Assembly: GCF_945915435.1 (NCBI RefSeq)
Contig: NZ_CAMEFG010000021.1
Location: 1 to 60,733, forward strand
Source of the DNA: an uncultured Paracoccus sp.
GTDB taxonomy: Bacteria; Pseudomonadota; Alphaproteobacteria; Rhodobacterales; Rhodobacteraceae
Direction of reading: 5' to 3'
Length of the DNA: 60,733 bases
Numbering within the stretch: position 1 is the stretch's first letter; each line of letters opens with the position of its first letter. A program made the translations under genes and the position numbers. The notes beneath the pieces are model-generated. The model was not told the origin of the DNA, did not search any database, and saw only the letters and a list, made by a program, of their open reading frames with translations. Positions 44,810-53,274 of this stretch are shown here, piece by piece.

Positions 44810-46660
44810 ATGCGATTCTTCAAATTTCTTAACGAATCCGCGATTCGTTTACTTTTTGCCGTTTTTACGACTGTTGCATCCGTGCCGCTGGCAAGCCTTG
44901 CCGAGCCGGGTCATGGCATTGCAATGTATGGCGAACCCGCGCTGCCCGAGGGGTTTTCCCACCTGCCCTATGCCCGCCCCGACGCGCCGAAAGGGGGGAC
45001 GATTCGCCTGGCCGAGCCGGGCAGCTTCGATTCGCTCAAGCCGTGGGTTCTGGCCGGGAACCCCGTCTGGGCCGTGGGCATCCACGTCCCCGAGACGCTG
45101 ATGTTCCGCTCGATCGACGAGCCTTTCACGCTTTACGGGCTGCTGGCCGAAAGCGTCGAGGCAGCGCCGGACCGCTCCTGGGTCGAGTTCACCCTGCGCC
45201 CCGAGGCGCGCTTTTCCGACGGATCGCCGGTCACGGTCGAGGACGTGATGTGGTCCTACGAGACGCTCGCGACCCAAGGGCACCCCCGCTATCACGGCGC
45301 ATGGGCCAAGGTCGCAAGCATGGAGCAGACCGGCCCCCGCCAGGTCCGCTTCACCTTTACCGAGCCGGACCGCGAATTGGCGATGCTGATGGGGATGCGC
45401 CCGATCCTGAAAAAGGCCCAGTGGGAGGGCCGCGATTTCAGCCAGTCGGGGCTTGAGGTCCCCATCGGTTCCGGCGCCTATGTCGTGGCCCATGTCGATC
45501 CGGGCCGCAGCATCACCTTTCGCCGCAATCCCGATTATTGGGGCAAGGACCTGCCGGTGAATCGCGGCCTGCATAATTTCGACACCATCCGTTACGATTA
45601 CTTCAGCGACGCGAACGCGATGTTCGAGGCATTCAAGGCCGGGGAAATCGACCTCTGGCGCGAGTTGGTGGCCAAGCGGTGGGAACAGAACTTCGACTTT
45701 CCCGCCGTGCGCGACGGGCGGGTGGTCAAGTCCGAGATCCCGCACGGGCGCCCCTCGGGGATCATCGGGTTGGTGATGAACATGCGCAATCCGCTGTTTC
45801 AGGACTGGCGCGTGCGGCAGGCGATGATCGAGGCCTTCAACTTCCGCTTCGTCAACATGACGCTGACCGGGGGCGAGGATGCGCGGATCACCAGCTATTT
45901 CTCGAACTCGGACCTGGGGATGGACCACGGCCCCGCCACCGGACGCGAGGCCGGGCTGCTGGCCCCCTTCGCGGATGAACTGCCCCCCGGCACCATCGAG
46001 GGCTACAACCTGCCCGAAGGAGGCGAGCGGATGCTGGACCGTGCAGGCATCAGCCGCGCGCTCGGCCTGCTGGAGGACGCGGGCTGGACGGTCGACGACA
46101 GCGGCACGCTGCGCGACGCCTCGGGGCAGCCCTTTCGTTTCGAGATCCTGCTGAACCAGTCGGGCAGCGCCATGCGCACCGCCGCCGAGACGCGCCAGAT
46201 CGTCGATATCTTCACCCAGTCGCTGCGCAATATCGGCGTGACCCCGACTGTCACCCTGCTGGATTCCGCGCAATATATCGAGCGGACGAACAATTATCAG
46301 TTCGACATGACCTGGTTCGAGCGCGGGCTGTCGCTGTCGCCGGGCAATGAGCAGTTGATCTATTGGGGCGCCGACGGCATGGACCAGCCCGGCTCGCGCA
46401 ACTGGATGGGGATGGATTCCCCGGCGGCCGAGGCGATGATCCGCCACATGCTGTCCGCCGGTGATGAGCAGGATTTCCTGGCCGCCACCCGCGCGCTGGA
46501 CCGGATCCTGACGGCGGGCAGATACGTTATTCCCGTCAGCTACAGCCGGATTTCGCGCTTGGCCCATAAATCGGACCTGCGCTATCCTGACAGGATACCG
46601 CTTTATGGCGACTGGCCGGGATTCCTGCCGGAAACCTGGTGGAATGAGGAGAAAAAATAA
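44810..46660 (+). CDS. YejA-like family-5 extracellular solute-binding protein
   Basis: 616-aa periplasmic binding protein of the SBP_bac_5 family, YejA/microcin-C-type branch. A signal peptide ends near SLAE (about residue 31). Mature N-terminus GIAMYGEPALP and LPYARPDAPKGGTIRLAEPG are characteristic of YejA. Later segments SDGSPVTVEDVMWSYETL, GSGAYVVAHVDPGRSITFRR and the long C-terminal ETWW also fit. No permease or ATPase genes follow, so it either feeds a transporter coded elsewhere or the operon is split. GGAACAGG precedes the ATG. Its gene end is 1 nt before the entericidin-like start. Confidence 0.93.
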   Translation: MRFFKFLNESAIRLLFAVFTTVASVPLASLAEPGHGIAMYGEPALPEGFSHLPYARPDAPKGGTIRLAEPGSFDSLKPWVLAGNPVWAVGIHVPETLMFRSIDEPFTLYGLLAESVEAAPDRSWVEFTLRPEARFSDGSPVTVEDVMWSYETLATQGHPRYHGAWAKVASMEQTGPRQVRFTFTEPDRELAMLMGMRPILKKAQWEGRDFSQSGLEVPIGSGAYVVAHVDPGRSITFRRNPDYWGKDLPVNRGLHNFDTIRYDYFSDANAMFEAFKAGEIDLWRELVAKRWEQNFDFPAVRDGRVVKSEIPHGRPSGIIGLVMNMRNPLFQDWRVRQAMIEAFNFRFVNMTLTGGEDARITSYFSNSDLGMDHGPATGREAGLLAPFADELPPGTIEGYNLPEGGERMLDRAGISRALGLLEDAGWTVDDSGTLRDASGQPFRFEILLNQSGSAMRTAAETRQIVDIFTQSLRNIGVTPTVTLLDSAQYIERTNNYQFDMTWFERGLSLSPGNEQLIYWGADGMDQPGSRNWMGMDSPAAEAMIRHMLSAGDEQDFLAATRALDRILTAGRYVIPVSYSRISRLAHKSDLRYPDRIPLYGDWPGFLPETWWNEEKK

Positions 46661-46661
46661 A

Positions 46662-46793
46662 ATGAGAGCAGTATTCACAGCGGCCATGCTTGCGACTTTC
46701 GCCCTTGCCGGATGCAACACCGTTGCGGGCGTGGGCGAGGATATCAGCGGCGCCGCGCGCATGGTTCAGAACGGCGTCGGCGGAGGTTACTGA
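46662..46793 (+). CDS. entericidin-like small lipoprotein
   Basis: 43-aa lipoprotein with a signal peptide and lipobox LAGC (Cys18). The short mature part TVAGVGEDISGAARMVQNG matches the entericidin A/B family. These are small envelope lipoproteins linked to stress or stationary phase. AGGAG lies 14 nt and a purine-rich GAAAAAA just before the ATG. It begins 1 nt after the yejA-like stop and overlaps the next gene by one base (TGATG), so the three are probably one transcript. Confidence 0.88.
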   Translation: MRAVFTAAMLATFALAGCNTVAGVGEDISGAARMVQNGVGGGY

Positions 46794-47131
46794 TGAAATG
46801 GCAGCAGGTTCAGGACAATTGGCCGGCCTTTATCGAGGTCATCACCGAAAGGTGGCCCGAAACGGATGAGGACAGCCTGGAAGAGATCGACGGCGACCAG
46901 CGCGCCTTCATCGCCTATATCGCCGAGGCGACGGGGCTGGACCCCGCCGAGGCGCGCGACGAAATCCGCAAGTGGCTGTCGGGGGAAATCCCCTCGGACG
47001 TGGTAATGGATCCGATCCACGACAACCGCTCGATGGCGCTGTCGGCCAAGTTCGTTCCCGAGGGCGAGGACGAATATGACGACGACGCCCGCTTTGGCGA
47101 CGACGACGAATATCCCGACGACGGCGACTGA
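46793..47131 (+). CDS. CsbD-like stress protein with acidic tail
   Basis: 112-aa protein. Residues 1-63 look like a CsbD fold (MKWQQVQDNWPAFIEVITER then a DGDQRAFIAYIAEATGLDPAEARDEIRKWL helix pair). CsbD proteins are induced by general stress, with unknown mechanism. Residues 66-112 are an unusual extension ending in a run of Asp/Glu (EDEYDDDARFGDDDEYPDDG), not found in ordinary 60-70 aa CsbD proteins as far as I know. The ATG overlaps the entericidin stop. The pairing with entericidin suggests a stress-linked envelope role (inference). Confidence 0.75.
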   Translation: MKWQQVQDNWPAFIEVITERWPETDEDSLEEIDGDQRAFIAYIAEATGLDPAEARDEIRKWLSGEIPSDVVMDPIHDNRSMALSAKFVPEGEDEYDDDARFGDDDEYPDDGD

Positions 47132-47152
47132 CCCCGGTCAGGCGGCTGTGGG

Positions 47153-47938
47153 TCAGGCGGCCAGATCGACCCAGACGGGAACGTGGTCGCTGGGCTTTTC
47201 CATCGCGCGCTGGTCGCGGTCCACGCCCGCGTCGATCAAGAGATCCGCCGCCTGCGGGCTGAGCAGGACGTGGTCGATGCGGATGCCGTGGTCGCGCTGC
47301 CAGGCGCCACCCTGATAGTCCCAGAAGGTGAAGGGTCCGCGCTGCGCATTCAGGTTGCGCAGCCGGATCGCATCCATCCATCCCTGATATTCGATGCGCC
47401 GCAGCGCCGCCCGGCTTTCGGGCTGAAACAGCGCGTCATCCACCCATTTTTCGGGAAATGCCGCGTCGCGCGGTTGTGGAATGACGTTGTAATCGCCCAG
47501 CATGACCGTGGGCATCTCGGACAGCAGGAAGGTTTCGGCGTGGCGGCGCAGACGCTCCATCCAGGCCAGCTTGTAGTCGAACTTGGGGCCGGGGACCGGG
47601 TTGCCGTTGGGCAGATACATGCCCGCGATGCGCACCGATTGCTGGCCGGTGACGGTCGCCTCGATCCAGCGGGCCTGTTCGTCGCCATCGTCGCCCGGCA
47701 ACCCGCGCGAGACGTCCTCCATCGGCAGGCGCGACAGGATCGCGACCCCGTTGAAGCCCTTCTGGCCATGCGTCTCGACGTTCCAGCCGAGGTCCGACAG
47801 GTGTTCGGTCGGAAAGCCTTCGTCCACGGTCTTGATTTCCTGCAAGACGACGACGTCGGGCTGCGCGCTTTCCAGCCAGCCGGTCAGTTGCCCGATCCGC
47901 GCGCGAATCCCGTTGATGTTGAATGTGACGATCTTCAT
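47153..47938 (-). CDS. xth: exodeoxyribonuclease III
   Basis: 261-aa AP endonuclease/3'-5' exonuclease acting in base-excision repair. All EEP-fold motifs are visible: FNINGIRAR, LQEIK with the catalytic Glu, GMYLPNGNP, LGDYNVIP, RIDHVLLS and the final SDHVPVWVD with the catalytic His. The ATG at 47938 fits the family N-terminus MKIVTFNINGI; the longer frame upstream was rejected. It converges with the CsbD-like gene after 21 bp. Confidence 0.95.
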   Translation of the reverse strand: MKIVTFNINGIRARIGQLTGWLESAQPDVVVLQEIKTVDEGFPTEHLSDLGWNVETHGQKGFNGVAILSRLPMEDVSRGLPGDDGDEQARWIEATVTGQQSVRIAGMYLPNGNPVPGPKFDYKLAWMERLRRHAETFLLSEMPTVMLGDYNVIPQPRDAAFPEKWVDDALFQPESRAALRRIEYQGWMDAIRLRNLNAQRGPFTFWDYQGGAWQRDHGIRIDHVLLSPQAADLLIDAGVDRDQRAMEKPSDHVPVWVDLAA

Positions 47939-47987
47939 GGCAGCGACCTTATGCCGGAACCGGGGGGTGCGCAAACACCCTTGGCGG

Positions 47988-49256
47988 TCAATCGGGTTTC
48001 GCGGGTGCTGTCACGATCACACGGTCGATGCGCATGGCGTCCATGTCGGCGATCTCGAAATGCCAGCCGTCATGGGTGAAGGTGTCGCCGGTGCGGGGAA
48101 TCTGGCCGATAATGTGCAGGACCAGCCCGGCGACGGTGGAATAATCGCCCTCGGGCAGTTCGAAGCCTGTTTCACCCGCGAATTCGTCGGCGCTTTCGGA
48201 ACCGGCGACCAGCCAGCTTCCATCGACGCGGCGGACCAGGTCGGGGTCTTCGTCCTCGACCTCGAAATCGCCGGCGATGGCTTCCAGAAGGTCCATCGTG
48301 CTGATCGTGCCCTGGAAATGGCCCAATTCGTCATAGACCAGTGCCATGCGTTCGGGGGTGCGGCGGATCAGCTCGACCACCGACATGGCGCGCGCGCTGT
48401 CCAGCACCATCGGCGCATCGCGCAGCAGCGCGGAAATGGGCGCGTCCTCGTTGCCGACCAGATCGCGGATGGCGACGACGCCCACGATATTGTCGCCCGC
48501 CCCGTCGCTGACCGGAATGCGCGAGGTGCGCGCGCGCCGCGCCTTTTCGATCACCACCTGCGGCGGGTCGTTCAGGTCCACCGTTTCCAGGTCGCGGCGA
48601 TGGGTCATCATCGCCCGCGCGCTGCGGTCGGCCACGCGCATGACGCCCGCGATCATGCCACGCTCGTCGGGCAGCAGCACGCCCGCGCGGGTCGCCTCGG
48701 CGATGGTCATGCGCACGTCTTCATCGGTGATGTCGCCATCGTCGCGCGGCTTGATGCCCATCAGCCGCAGGATCAGCTTGGTCGAGTTGTCCAGCAGCCA
48801 GACCAGCGGCGTCGCGATGCGCGCGATCAGTTGCAACATCGGCGCCAGCATGGCCGAGACGGTTTCGGGCCGCGCAAGGGCGATCTGCTTGGGAACCAAC
48901 TCGCCCACCACCAGCGACAGGTAGGTGATCAGCGCCACGACGATGCCCACGCCAAGCGGCGCGGCGGCGGCGGACGGCACGCCCGCCTCGGCCAGCGCTG
49001 CCGAGGCGCGCAGGCCAAGCGTCGCCCCCGAAAAGGCACCGTTCAGGATGCCGACCAGCGTGATGCCGATCTGCACCGCAGACAGGAACTGGCCGGGCGA
49101 TTCGCGCAGGTGCTGCGCGATGCGCGCGCCGCGGCTGCCCTTTTCCACCATCGCGGCAAGGCGCATGGGCCGCGAGGACACCATCGCCAGTTCGGCCATC
49201 GCCAGCACGCCGTTGACGCCGGTCAGGACCAGGATCACGAGAATTTCGAATATCAT
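47988..49256 (-). CDS. hemolysin/CorC-HlyC family membrane protein (DUF21-CBS)
   Basis: 422-aa inner-membrane protein. The DUF21 domain with three to four helices covers residues 1-190 (FEILVILVLTGVNGVLAMAE, ISLVVGELVPKQIALARPE-like motif). Two CBS domains lie around 215-330 (MMTHRRDLETVDLND, RTSRIPVSDGAGDNIVGVV). A C-terminal CorC_HlyC domain ends near 415 (FEIADMDAMRIDRVIV). The family is tied to Mg/Co efflux and stress resistance rather than true haemolysis. It follows erpA on the same strand by 12 nt. Confidence 0.93.
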   Translation of the reverse strand: MIFEILVILVLTGVNGVLAMAELAMVSSRPMRLAAMVEKGSRGARIAQHLRESPGQFLSAVQIGITLVGILNGAFSGATLGLRASAALAEAGVPSAAAAPLGVGIVVALITYLSLVVGELVPKQIALARPETVSAMLAPMLQLIARIATPLVWLLDNSTKLILRLMGIKPRDDGDITDEDVRMTIAEATRAGVLLPDERGMIAGVMRVADRSARAMMTHRRDLETVDLNDPPQVVIEKARRARTSRIPVSDGAGDNIVGVVAIRDLVGNEDAPISALLRDAPMVLDSARAMSVVELIRRTPERMALVYDELGHFQGTISTMDLLEAIAGDFEVEDEDPDLVRRVDGSWLVAGSESADEFAGETGFELPEGDYSTVAGLVLHIIGQIPRTGDTFTHDGWHFEIADMDAMRIDRVIVTAPAKPD

Positions 49257-49268
49257 CGGGTGCCGGGA

Positions 49269-49604
49269 TCAGATTGCGAAGGACGTCCCGCAACCGCAGG
49301 AAGAGGTCGCGTTGGGATTCTCGATCGTGAAGCGCGCGCCGATCAATTCGTCGGCGAAGTCGATCACCGCACCGGCAAGGAAGGGCAGCGACACCGGATC
49401 GACGACGACCTGCTGGCCCTGTCCTTCGATGACCAGGTCGTCCTCGGCCTTGTCGTCCAGCCGGATCTCGTATTGAAAGCCCGAGCAGCCGCCGCCAAGC
49501 ACCGCGACGCGCAACGGCACCGGCTGGCCGGATTCGTTGATTTCCGCCAGCCGTGCGAATGCCCGGTCTGTGACTTTGGGCGGCAGGTTCAGTGCCACGT
49601 TCAT
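49269..49604 (-). CDS. erpA: iron-sulfur cluster insertion protein ErpA
   Basis: 111-aa A-type carrier (HesB/IscA) that hands Fe-S clusters to target proteins. Conserved cysteines: GGGCSGFQYEI in the middle and SSCGCGTSFAI at the C-terminus. The N-terminal PPKVTDRAFARLAEI also fits. Cluster users in this window include IspG and FdxA. It is upstream of the CorC-like gene and divergent from dgt with 68 bp between. Confidence 0.95.
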   Translation of the reverse strand: MNVALNLPPKVTDRAFARLAEINESGQPVPLRVAVLGGGCSGFQYEIRLDDKAEDDLVIEGQGQQVVVDPVSLPFLAGAVIDFADELIGARFTIENPNATSSCGCGTSFAI

Positions 49605-49672
49605 GGGGCGTTCCCGTTTCCGTCTTTGAACGCTGAATATAGGGTCGCTTCGTCACCATCGCAAGGAATACG

Positions 49673-50872
49673 ATGTTCGCCGCCTATGCCTGCCAGACCA
49701 GCGAAAGCCGCGGCCGCCTGTGGCCCGAACGGATGTCCACCTTCCGCAGCCCCTGGCAGCGCGACCGCGACCGGATCATCCACTCCAGCGCGTTCCGCAG
49801 GCTCAAGCACAAGACGCAGGTTTTCGTCGAGCAGGACGGCGAGGCCTATCGCGGCGACTATTACCGCACCCGCCTGACCCATACGATCGAGGTGGCGCAG
49901 GTCGCCCGCACCATCGCGGGCGCGCTGGACCTGAACCCCGACCTGGCCGAGACGGTGGCGCTGGCCCACGACCTGGGACACCCCCCCTTCGGCCATACGG
50001 GCGAGGACGCGCTGGCCCAGTTGATGGCGCCCTACGGCGGTTTCGACCACAACGCGCAGGCGCTGCGGATCGTGACGCGGCTGGAACGCCATTATGCCGA
50101 TTTCGACGGGCTGAACCTGACCTGGGAAAGCCTGGAAGGGATCGCCAAGCATAACGGCCCGCTTGTCGGGTCAAGCCCGACGGGTGGCCCGCTTGTCGGG
50201 ACAGGCCCGACGGGTGGTCCCCTGCCCTATGCGCTGGCCGAGGTAAACGACCGTTGGGACCTCGAACTGCACACCAACGCCAGCGCCGAGGCGCAGGTGG
50301 CCGCGGTGGCCGACGACATCGCCTATAACCACCACGACCTGCACGACGGATTGCGCGCGCGGCTGTTCACCGAGGACGACCTGGCCCAGCTTCCCGTCGT
50401 GGGCGAGGCCTTCGCGCAGGTGGACGCCCTGCATCCCGGCCTTGACCCGATGCGCAGGCGGCACGAGGCGCTGCGCCGCGTCTTCGGCGTCATGGTCGAG
50501 GACGTGATCGCCGTCGCCCGCAACCGCCTGACCAGCCTGCAACCCAGCCATGTCCAGGAAATCCGCGAGATGGACGGGCCGGTCATCCGCTTTTCCAAGC
50601 CGCTTTACCAGAACCTCAAGGCGATCAAGGGGTTCCTGTTTACGCGGATGTATCGCGCACCCTCGGTCGTGGTCGAACGCAAGCGGGTGACGCAGATGCT
50701 GAACGGGCTGTTTCCGCTGTTCATGGCCGACACCGCCAGGATGCCTGAAAGCTGGCGCGAGGTCGCCGACGCCGCCGCCGACGACACCGGGCGCGCCCGC
50801 GTGGTGCTGGATTACGTCGCCGGCATGACCGACCGCTTCGCCATATCCGAGGCCGAGCGGCTGCTGGGCTGA
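49673..50872 (+). CDS. dgt: deoxyguanosinetriphosphate triphosphohydrolase-like protein
   Basis: 399-aa HD-domain dNTP triphosphohydrolase hydrolysing dNTPs to deoxynucleoside and triphosphate. HD motifs: TRLTHTIEVAQV, LAHDLGHPPFGHTGEDAL, and the C-terminal Asp in DDIAYNHHDLHDG. An in-frame 60-bp insertion of two 30-bp palindromic repeats adds about 20 Gly/Pro-rich residues (about 164-183, GPLVGSSPTG then GPLVGTGPTG) between KHN and GPLPYALAE, in a loop after the HD core. The enzyme should tolerate it. The start at 49673 is close to the expected family N-terminus. Confidence 0.92.
   Translation: MFAAYACQTSESRGRLWPERMSTFRSPWQRDRDRIIHSSAFRRLKHKTQVFVEQDGEAYRGDYYRTRLTHTIEVAQVARTIAGALDLNPDLAETVALAHDLGHPPFGHTGEDALAQLMAPYGGFDHNAQALRIVTRLERHYADFDGLNLTWESLEGIAKHNGPLVGSSPTGGPLVGTGPTGGPLPYALAEVNDRWDLELHTNASAEAQVAAVADDIAYNHHDLHDGLRARLFTEDDLAQLPVVGEAFAQVDALHPGLDPMRRRHEALRRVFGVMVEDVIAVARNRLTSLQPSHVQEIREMDGPVIRFSKPLYQNLKAIKGFLFTRMYRAPSVVVERKRVTQMLNGLFPLFMADTARMPESWREVADAAADDTGRARVVLDYVAGMTDRFAISEAERLLG
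50161..50220. repeat. two 30-bp palindromic repeats inserted in dgt
   Basis: Tandem copies at 50161-50190 and 50191-50220 differ at four positions. Each contains the inverted core GTCGGG-N5-CCCGAC, like mobile REP-type elements. Total length is a multiple of three, so the reading frame is kept. Confidence 0.85.
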
Positions 50873-50874
50873 GT

Positions 50875-51765
50875 TCAGGCGAAGATCAGCGCGATCCCCG
50901 CCACCGCCAGCGCCGCCCCCAGCCATGACGTGGCCGAGGGCCTGGCCCCCGTCACCGCCCACATGATCGGCAAAAGCAGCACCGGCGACAGCGAGGACAG
51001 GGTCGAGACGATCCCCACCTTGCCGCCTTGCAGCGCGAACATCAGCAACGTCATCCCCACCACCATCGCGATGAACCCCGACAGCGCCGAGATCCCCGCC
51101 AGCCGCCAGGTCAGGCGCGCGCGCTGGCGGAACGGCCCGATCGGCAGCATCATCACCGCGCTGAGGCAGATCACCGCCACGCTCACCCGGATCAGCGAGG
51201 CCACATAGGGGTCGAACCCCGTCGCCATCACCGGCCGCGCGATCAGCGACCCCGCCGCCTGCCCGGCCGCCGCGACCAGCCCGCACAGGACCCCGACCCA
51301 GACGGGGCCGCGGATCGTCTCGAAGCGATGCGATCCGGACCGGCCCGGACGGCCAAGCACCGCGATGCCCACGCCCGCCGTCGCCAGCCCGATCCCTGCG
51401 ATGGCGCGCCAGGACAGCGTCTCGTCCAGCACCGCCCAACCCAGCAGCGCGGCCATCGGCGCATTCAGCGAAAACAGCGCCCCGTTGCGGCGCGGCCCCA
51501 TCCGTGTCAGCGAGACGTAAAGGATCGTATCCCCGATGAAGATCCCGACCACCCCCGACAGCGCCAACGCCGCGAAATGCTGGGCCGGTATCCCGTGCAG
51601 CCGCCCGGTCGCGATCACGATGACGGCCAGCATCACGGCGACCATGCCTTCGCGCAACCGGCTGAAGCCGAAAGGCCCAAGCGTATCCGCCGCATCGCGC
51701 GACAGAACGCCGGTCGCCGCCCAGCAGAAGGCCGCCCCAAGGGCCGCGAGTTCGTGAACGGGCAT
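50875..51765 (-). CDS. DMT/EamA-family transporter
   Basis: 296-aa ten-helix transporter with two EamA halves (ALGAAFCWAATGVLSRDAAD at the N-terminus; GTLLMFALQGGKVGIVSTLSS-like second half). The Met at 51765 is chosen because AGGGAA lies upstream and hydrophobic sequence begins right after; a longer version would add 17 polar residues. Substrate unknown. It ends 2 bp from the dgt stop on the opposite strand and diverges from the OsmC gene. Confidence 0.88.
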   Translation of the reverse strand: MPVHELAALGAAFCWAATGVLSRDAADTLGPFGFSRLREGMVAVMLAVIVIATGRLHGIPAQHFAALALSGVVGIFIGDTILYVSLTRMGPRRNGALFSLNAPMAALLGWAVLDETLSWRAIAGIGLATAGVGIAVLGRPGRSGSHRFETIRGPVWVGVLCGLVAAAGQAAGSLIARPVMATGFDPYVASLIRVSVAVICLSAVMMLPIGPFRQRARLTWRLAGISALSGFIAMVVGMTLLMFALQGGKVGIVSTLSSLSPVLLLPIMWAVTGARPSATSWLGAALAVAGIALIFA

Positions 51766-51860
51766 GACGTTTCCCTGCTGCCTGAAGCCACCGATCTGAA
51801 CCTTGGTTCGTCTCATGCGTTCGGGGAAAGGACAAGCATCAGATCGAAAGGACCGGACCG

Positions 51861-52283
51861 ATGATCGACAAGACCGGAAGCGCCCGCTGGGAAGGCGGGC
51901 TGAAGGACGGAAAAGGCACCGTCTCGACCCAGTCGGGGGCGCTGAAGGACCAGCCCTATGGCTTTGCCACCCGCTTCGAGGACAAGCCCGGCACCAACCC
52001 CGAGGAACTGATCGGCGCCGCTCATGCCGCCTGTTTCAGCATGGCGCTGTCGATGATGCTGGGCCAGGCGGGCGTGGATGACGTGAAGATCGAGACCACC
52101 TCGAAGATCGGCCTCGAGAAGGACGGCGACGGCTTCGCCATCAAGACCGCCCATCTGGTCACTCGCGTTTCCGGCAACGGCGACCCCGCCGTGATCGAGG
52201 ATTGCGCGAGACAAGCCGAAAAGGGCTGCCCCGTCAGCAAACTGCTGAACGCCGAGATCACGATGGACGTGACGGTGGGGTGA
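51861..52283 (+). CDS. OsmC-family peroxiredoxin
   Basis: 140-aa OsmC/Ohr-type thiol peroxidase of the OsmC branch. It shows NPEELIGAAHAACFSMALSM with the peroxidatic Cys and a second Cys in QAEKGCPVSKLLNA. It reduces organic hydroperoxides in the cytoplasm. AAAGGA precedes the ATG. It stands alone after a divergent DMT gene. The 117-bp gap to the next gene is GC-rich and shows nothing clear. Confidence 0.94.
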   Translation: MIDKTGSARWEGGLKDGKGTVSTQSGALKDQPYGFATRFEDKPGTNPEELIGAAHAACFSMALSMMLGQAGVDDVKIETTSKIGLEKDGDGFAIKTAHLVTRVSGNGDPAVIEDCARQAEKGCPVSKLLNAEITMDVTVG

Positions 52284-52400
52284 AGGGGGCGCGGGGCGGC
52301 TTGGGGGCCGCGCAGAGGGCGAGGCCGGGGGATTGGCCTTTGCCCGCTGGAGCGGCTGGGGTTGTCGTTACCCTTTCCTGTCGCAAATGAGTTGTTACGG

Positions 52401-53267
52401 ATGCCATCGACCACACTCAGACTGAACATGCCGCAATGGCAGGGCGGCGATGAACCCGCCTATCGCTTCGGCGCCGAATTGCTGCGCTGGCTGGCGCCAC
52501 ACCATGACGGCCCCGAGGAAACGGTGGCGGTTCCCGAGCCGGATGGCAGCGCGCCGCGGCTTGATCAGGGCATCAAATGGCGCGATGCGCTGCTGGCGCA
52601 GGCGCGTGCGGCCCGCGCCGCCATCGAGCGCCATGATCCCGACCGCATCGTTACCCTTGGCGGGGATTGTCTGGTCGATCTGGCCCCCATCGCCTACCTT
52701 GGCCGCAAATACGGCGACGGGCTGGGTGTCCTCTGGATCGACGCCCATCCCGACGTGATGAGTGCGGTCGAATTTCCCCATGCCCACGCCCATGTGCTGG
52801 CCATGCTGCTTGGCCGGGGCGACGCGGATTTCACCGCCGAGGTGCCGGTGAAACTGGCCGCCCCGCGCGTGATGATCGCCGGCATGCAGGGCTGGAACCA
52901 GACCGAAGGCCCGATCCTGAAGGAACTGGGCCTGCGCCACATTCCCGCCGCCGATCTGGCCGAGACCAGCCAGCCGGTCCTTGACTGGATCGCGCGCGAA
53001 GGGATCACGCATCTGGCGGTGCGTTTCGACCTGGACGTGCTGGACCCGGCGCATTTCTCGCCGCTGCTGTTCAACCGGCCGGATGCCGCGACGGATGCCT
53101 TTGCGGGGATCGAGCAGGGCCGCATGCGGCTGGAACAGGTGGTGCGGCTGCTGAAGGATACGGGCGCGGCGGCGGATATGGTCGGCCTCGCCATTGCCGA
53201 GCATCTGCCTTGGGACATGCTGCGCCTGAAGAACAGCCTCGCCGAACTGCCGATCATGAAGGCATGA
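52401..53267 (+). CDS. arginase/ureohydrolase-family protein
   Basis: 288-aa member of the arginase/agmatinase/formiminoglutamase fold. Metal motifs: GGDCLVDLAP (canonical GGDHS), IDAHPDV (canonical DAHxD) and RFDLDVLDPAHF (canonical SxDxDxxDP). The first manganese-ligand His is replaced by Cys, so the substrate or metal set may differ from arginase. It belongs to a little-studied branch annotated only as arginase family. The ATG at 52401 has a weak ribosome site; in-frame TTGs lie upstream. It converges with prfC after 7 bp. Confidence 0.85.
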   Translation: MPSTTLRLNMPQWQGGDEPAYRFGAELLRWLAPHHDGPEETVAVPEPDGSAPRLDQGIKWRDALLAQARAARAAIERHDPDRIVTLGGDCLVDLAPIAYLGRKYGDGLGVLWIDAHPDVMSAVEFPHAHAHVLAMLLGRGDADFTAEVPVKLAAPRVMIAGMQGWNQTEGPILKELGLRHIPAADLAETSQPVLDWIAREGITHLAVRFDLDVLDPAHFSPLLFNRPDAATDAFAGIEQGRMRLEQVVRLLKDTGAAADMVGLAIAEHLPWDMLRLKNSLAELPIMKA

Positions 53268-53274
53268 AGCCTGC

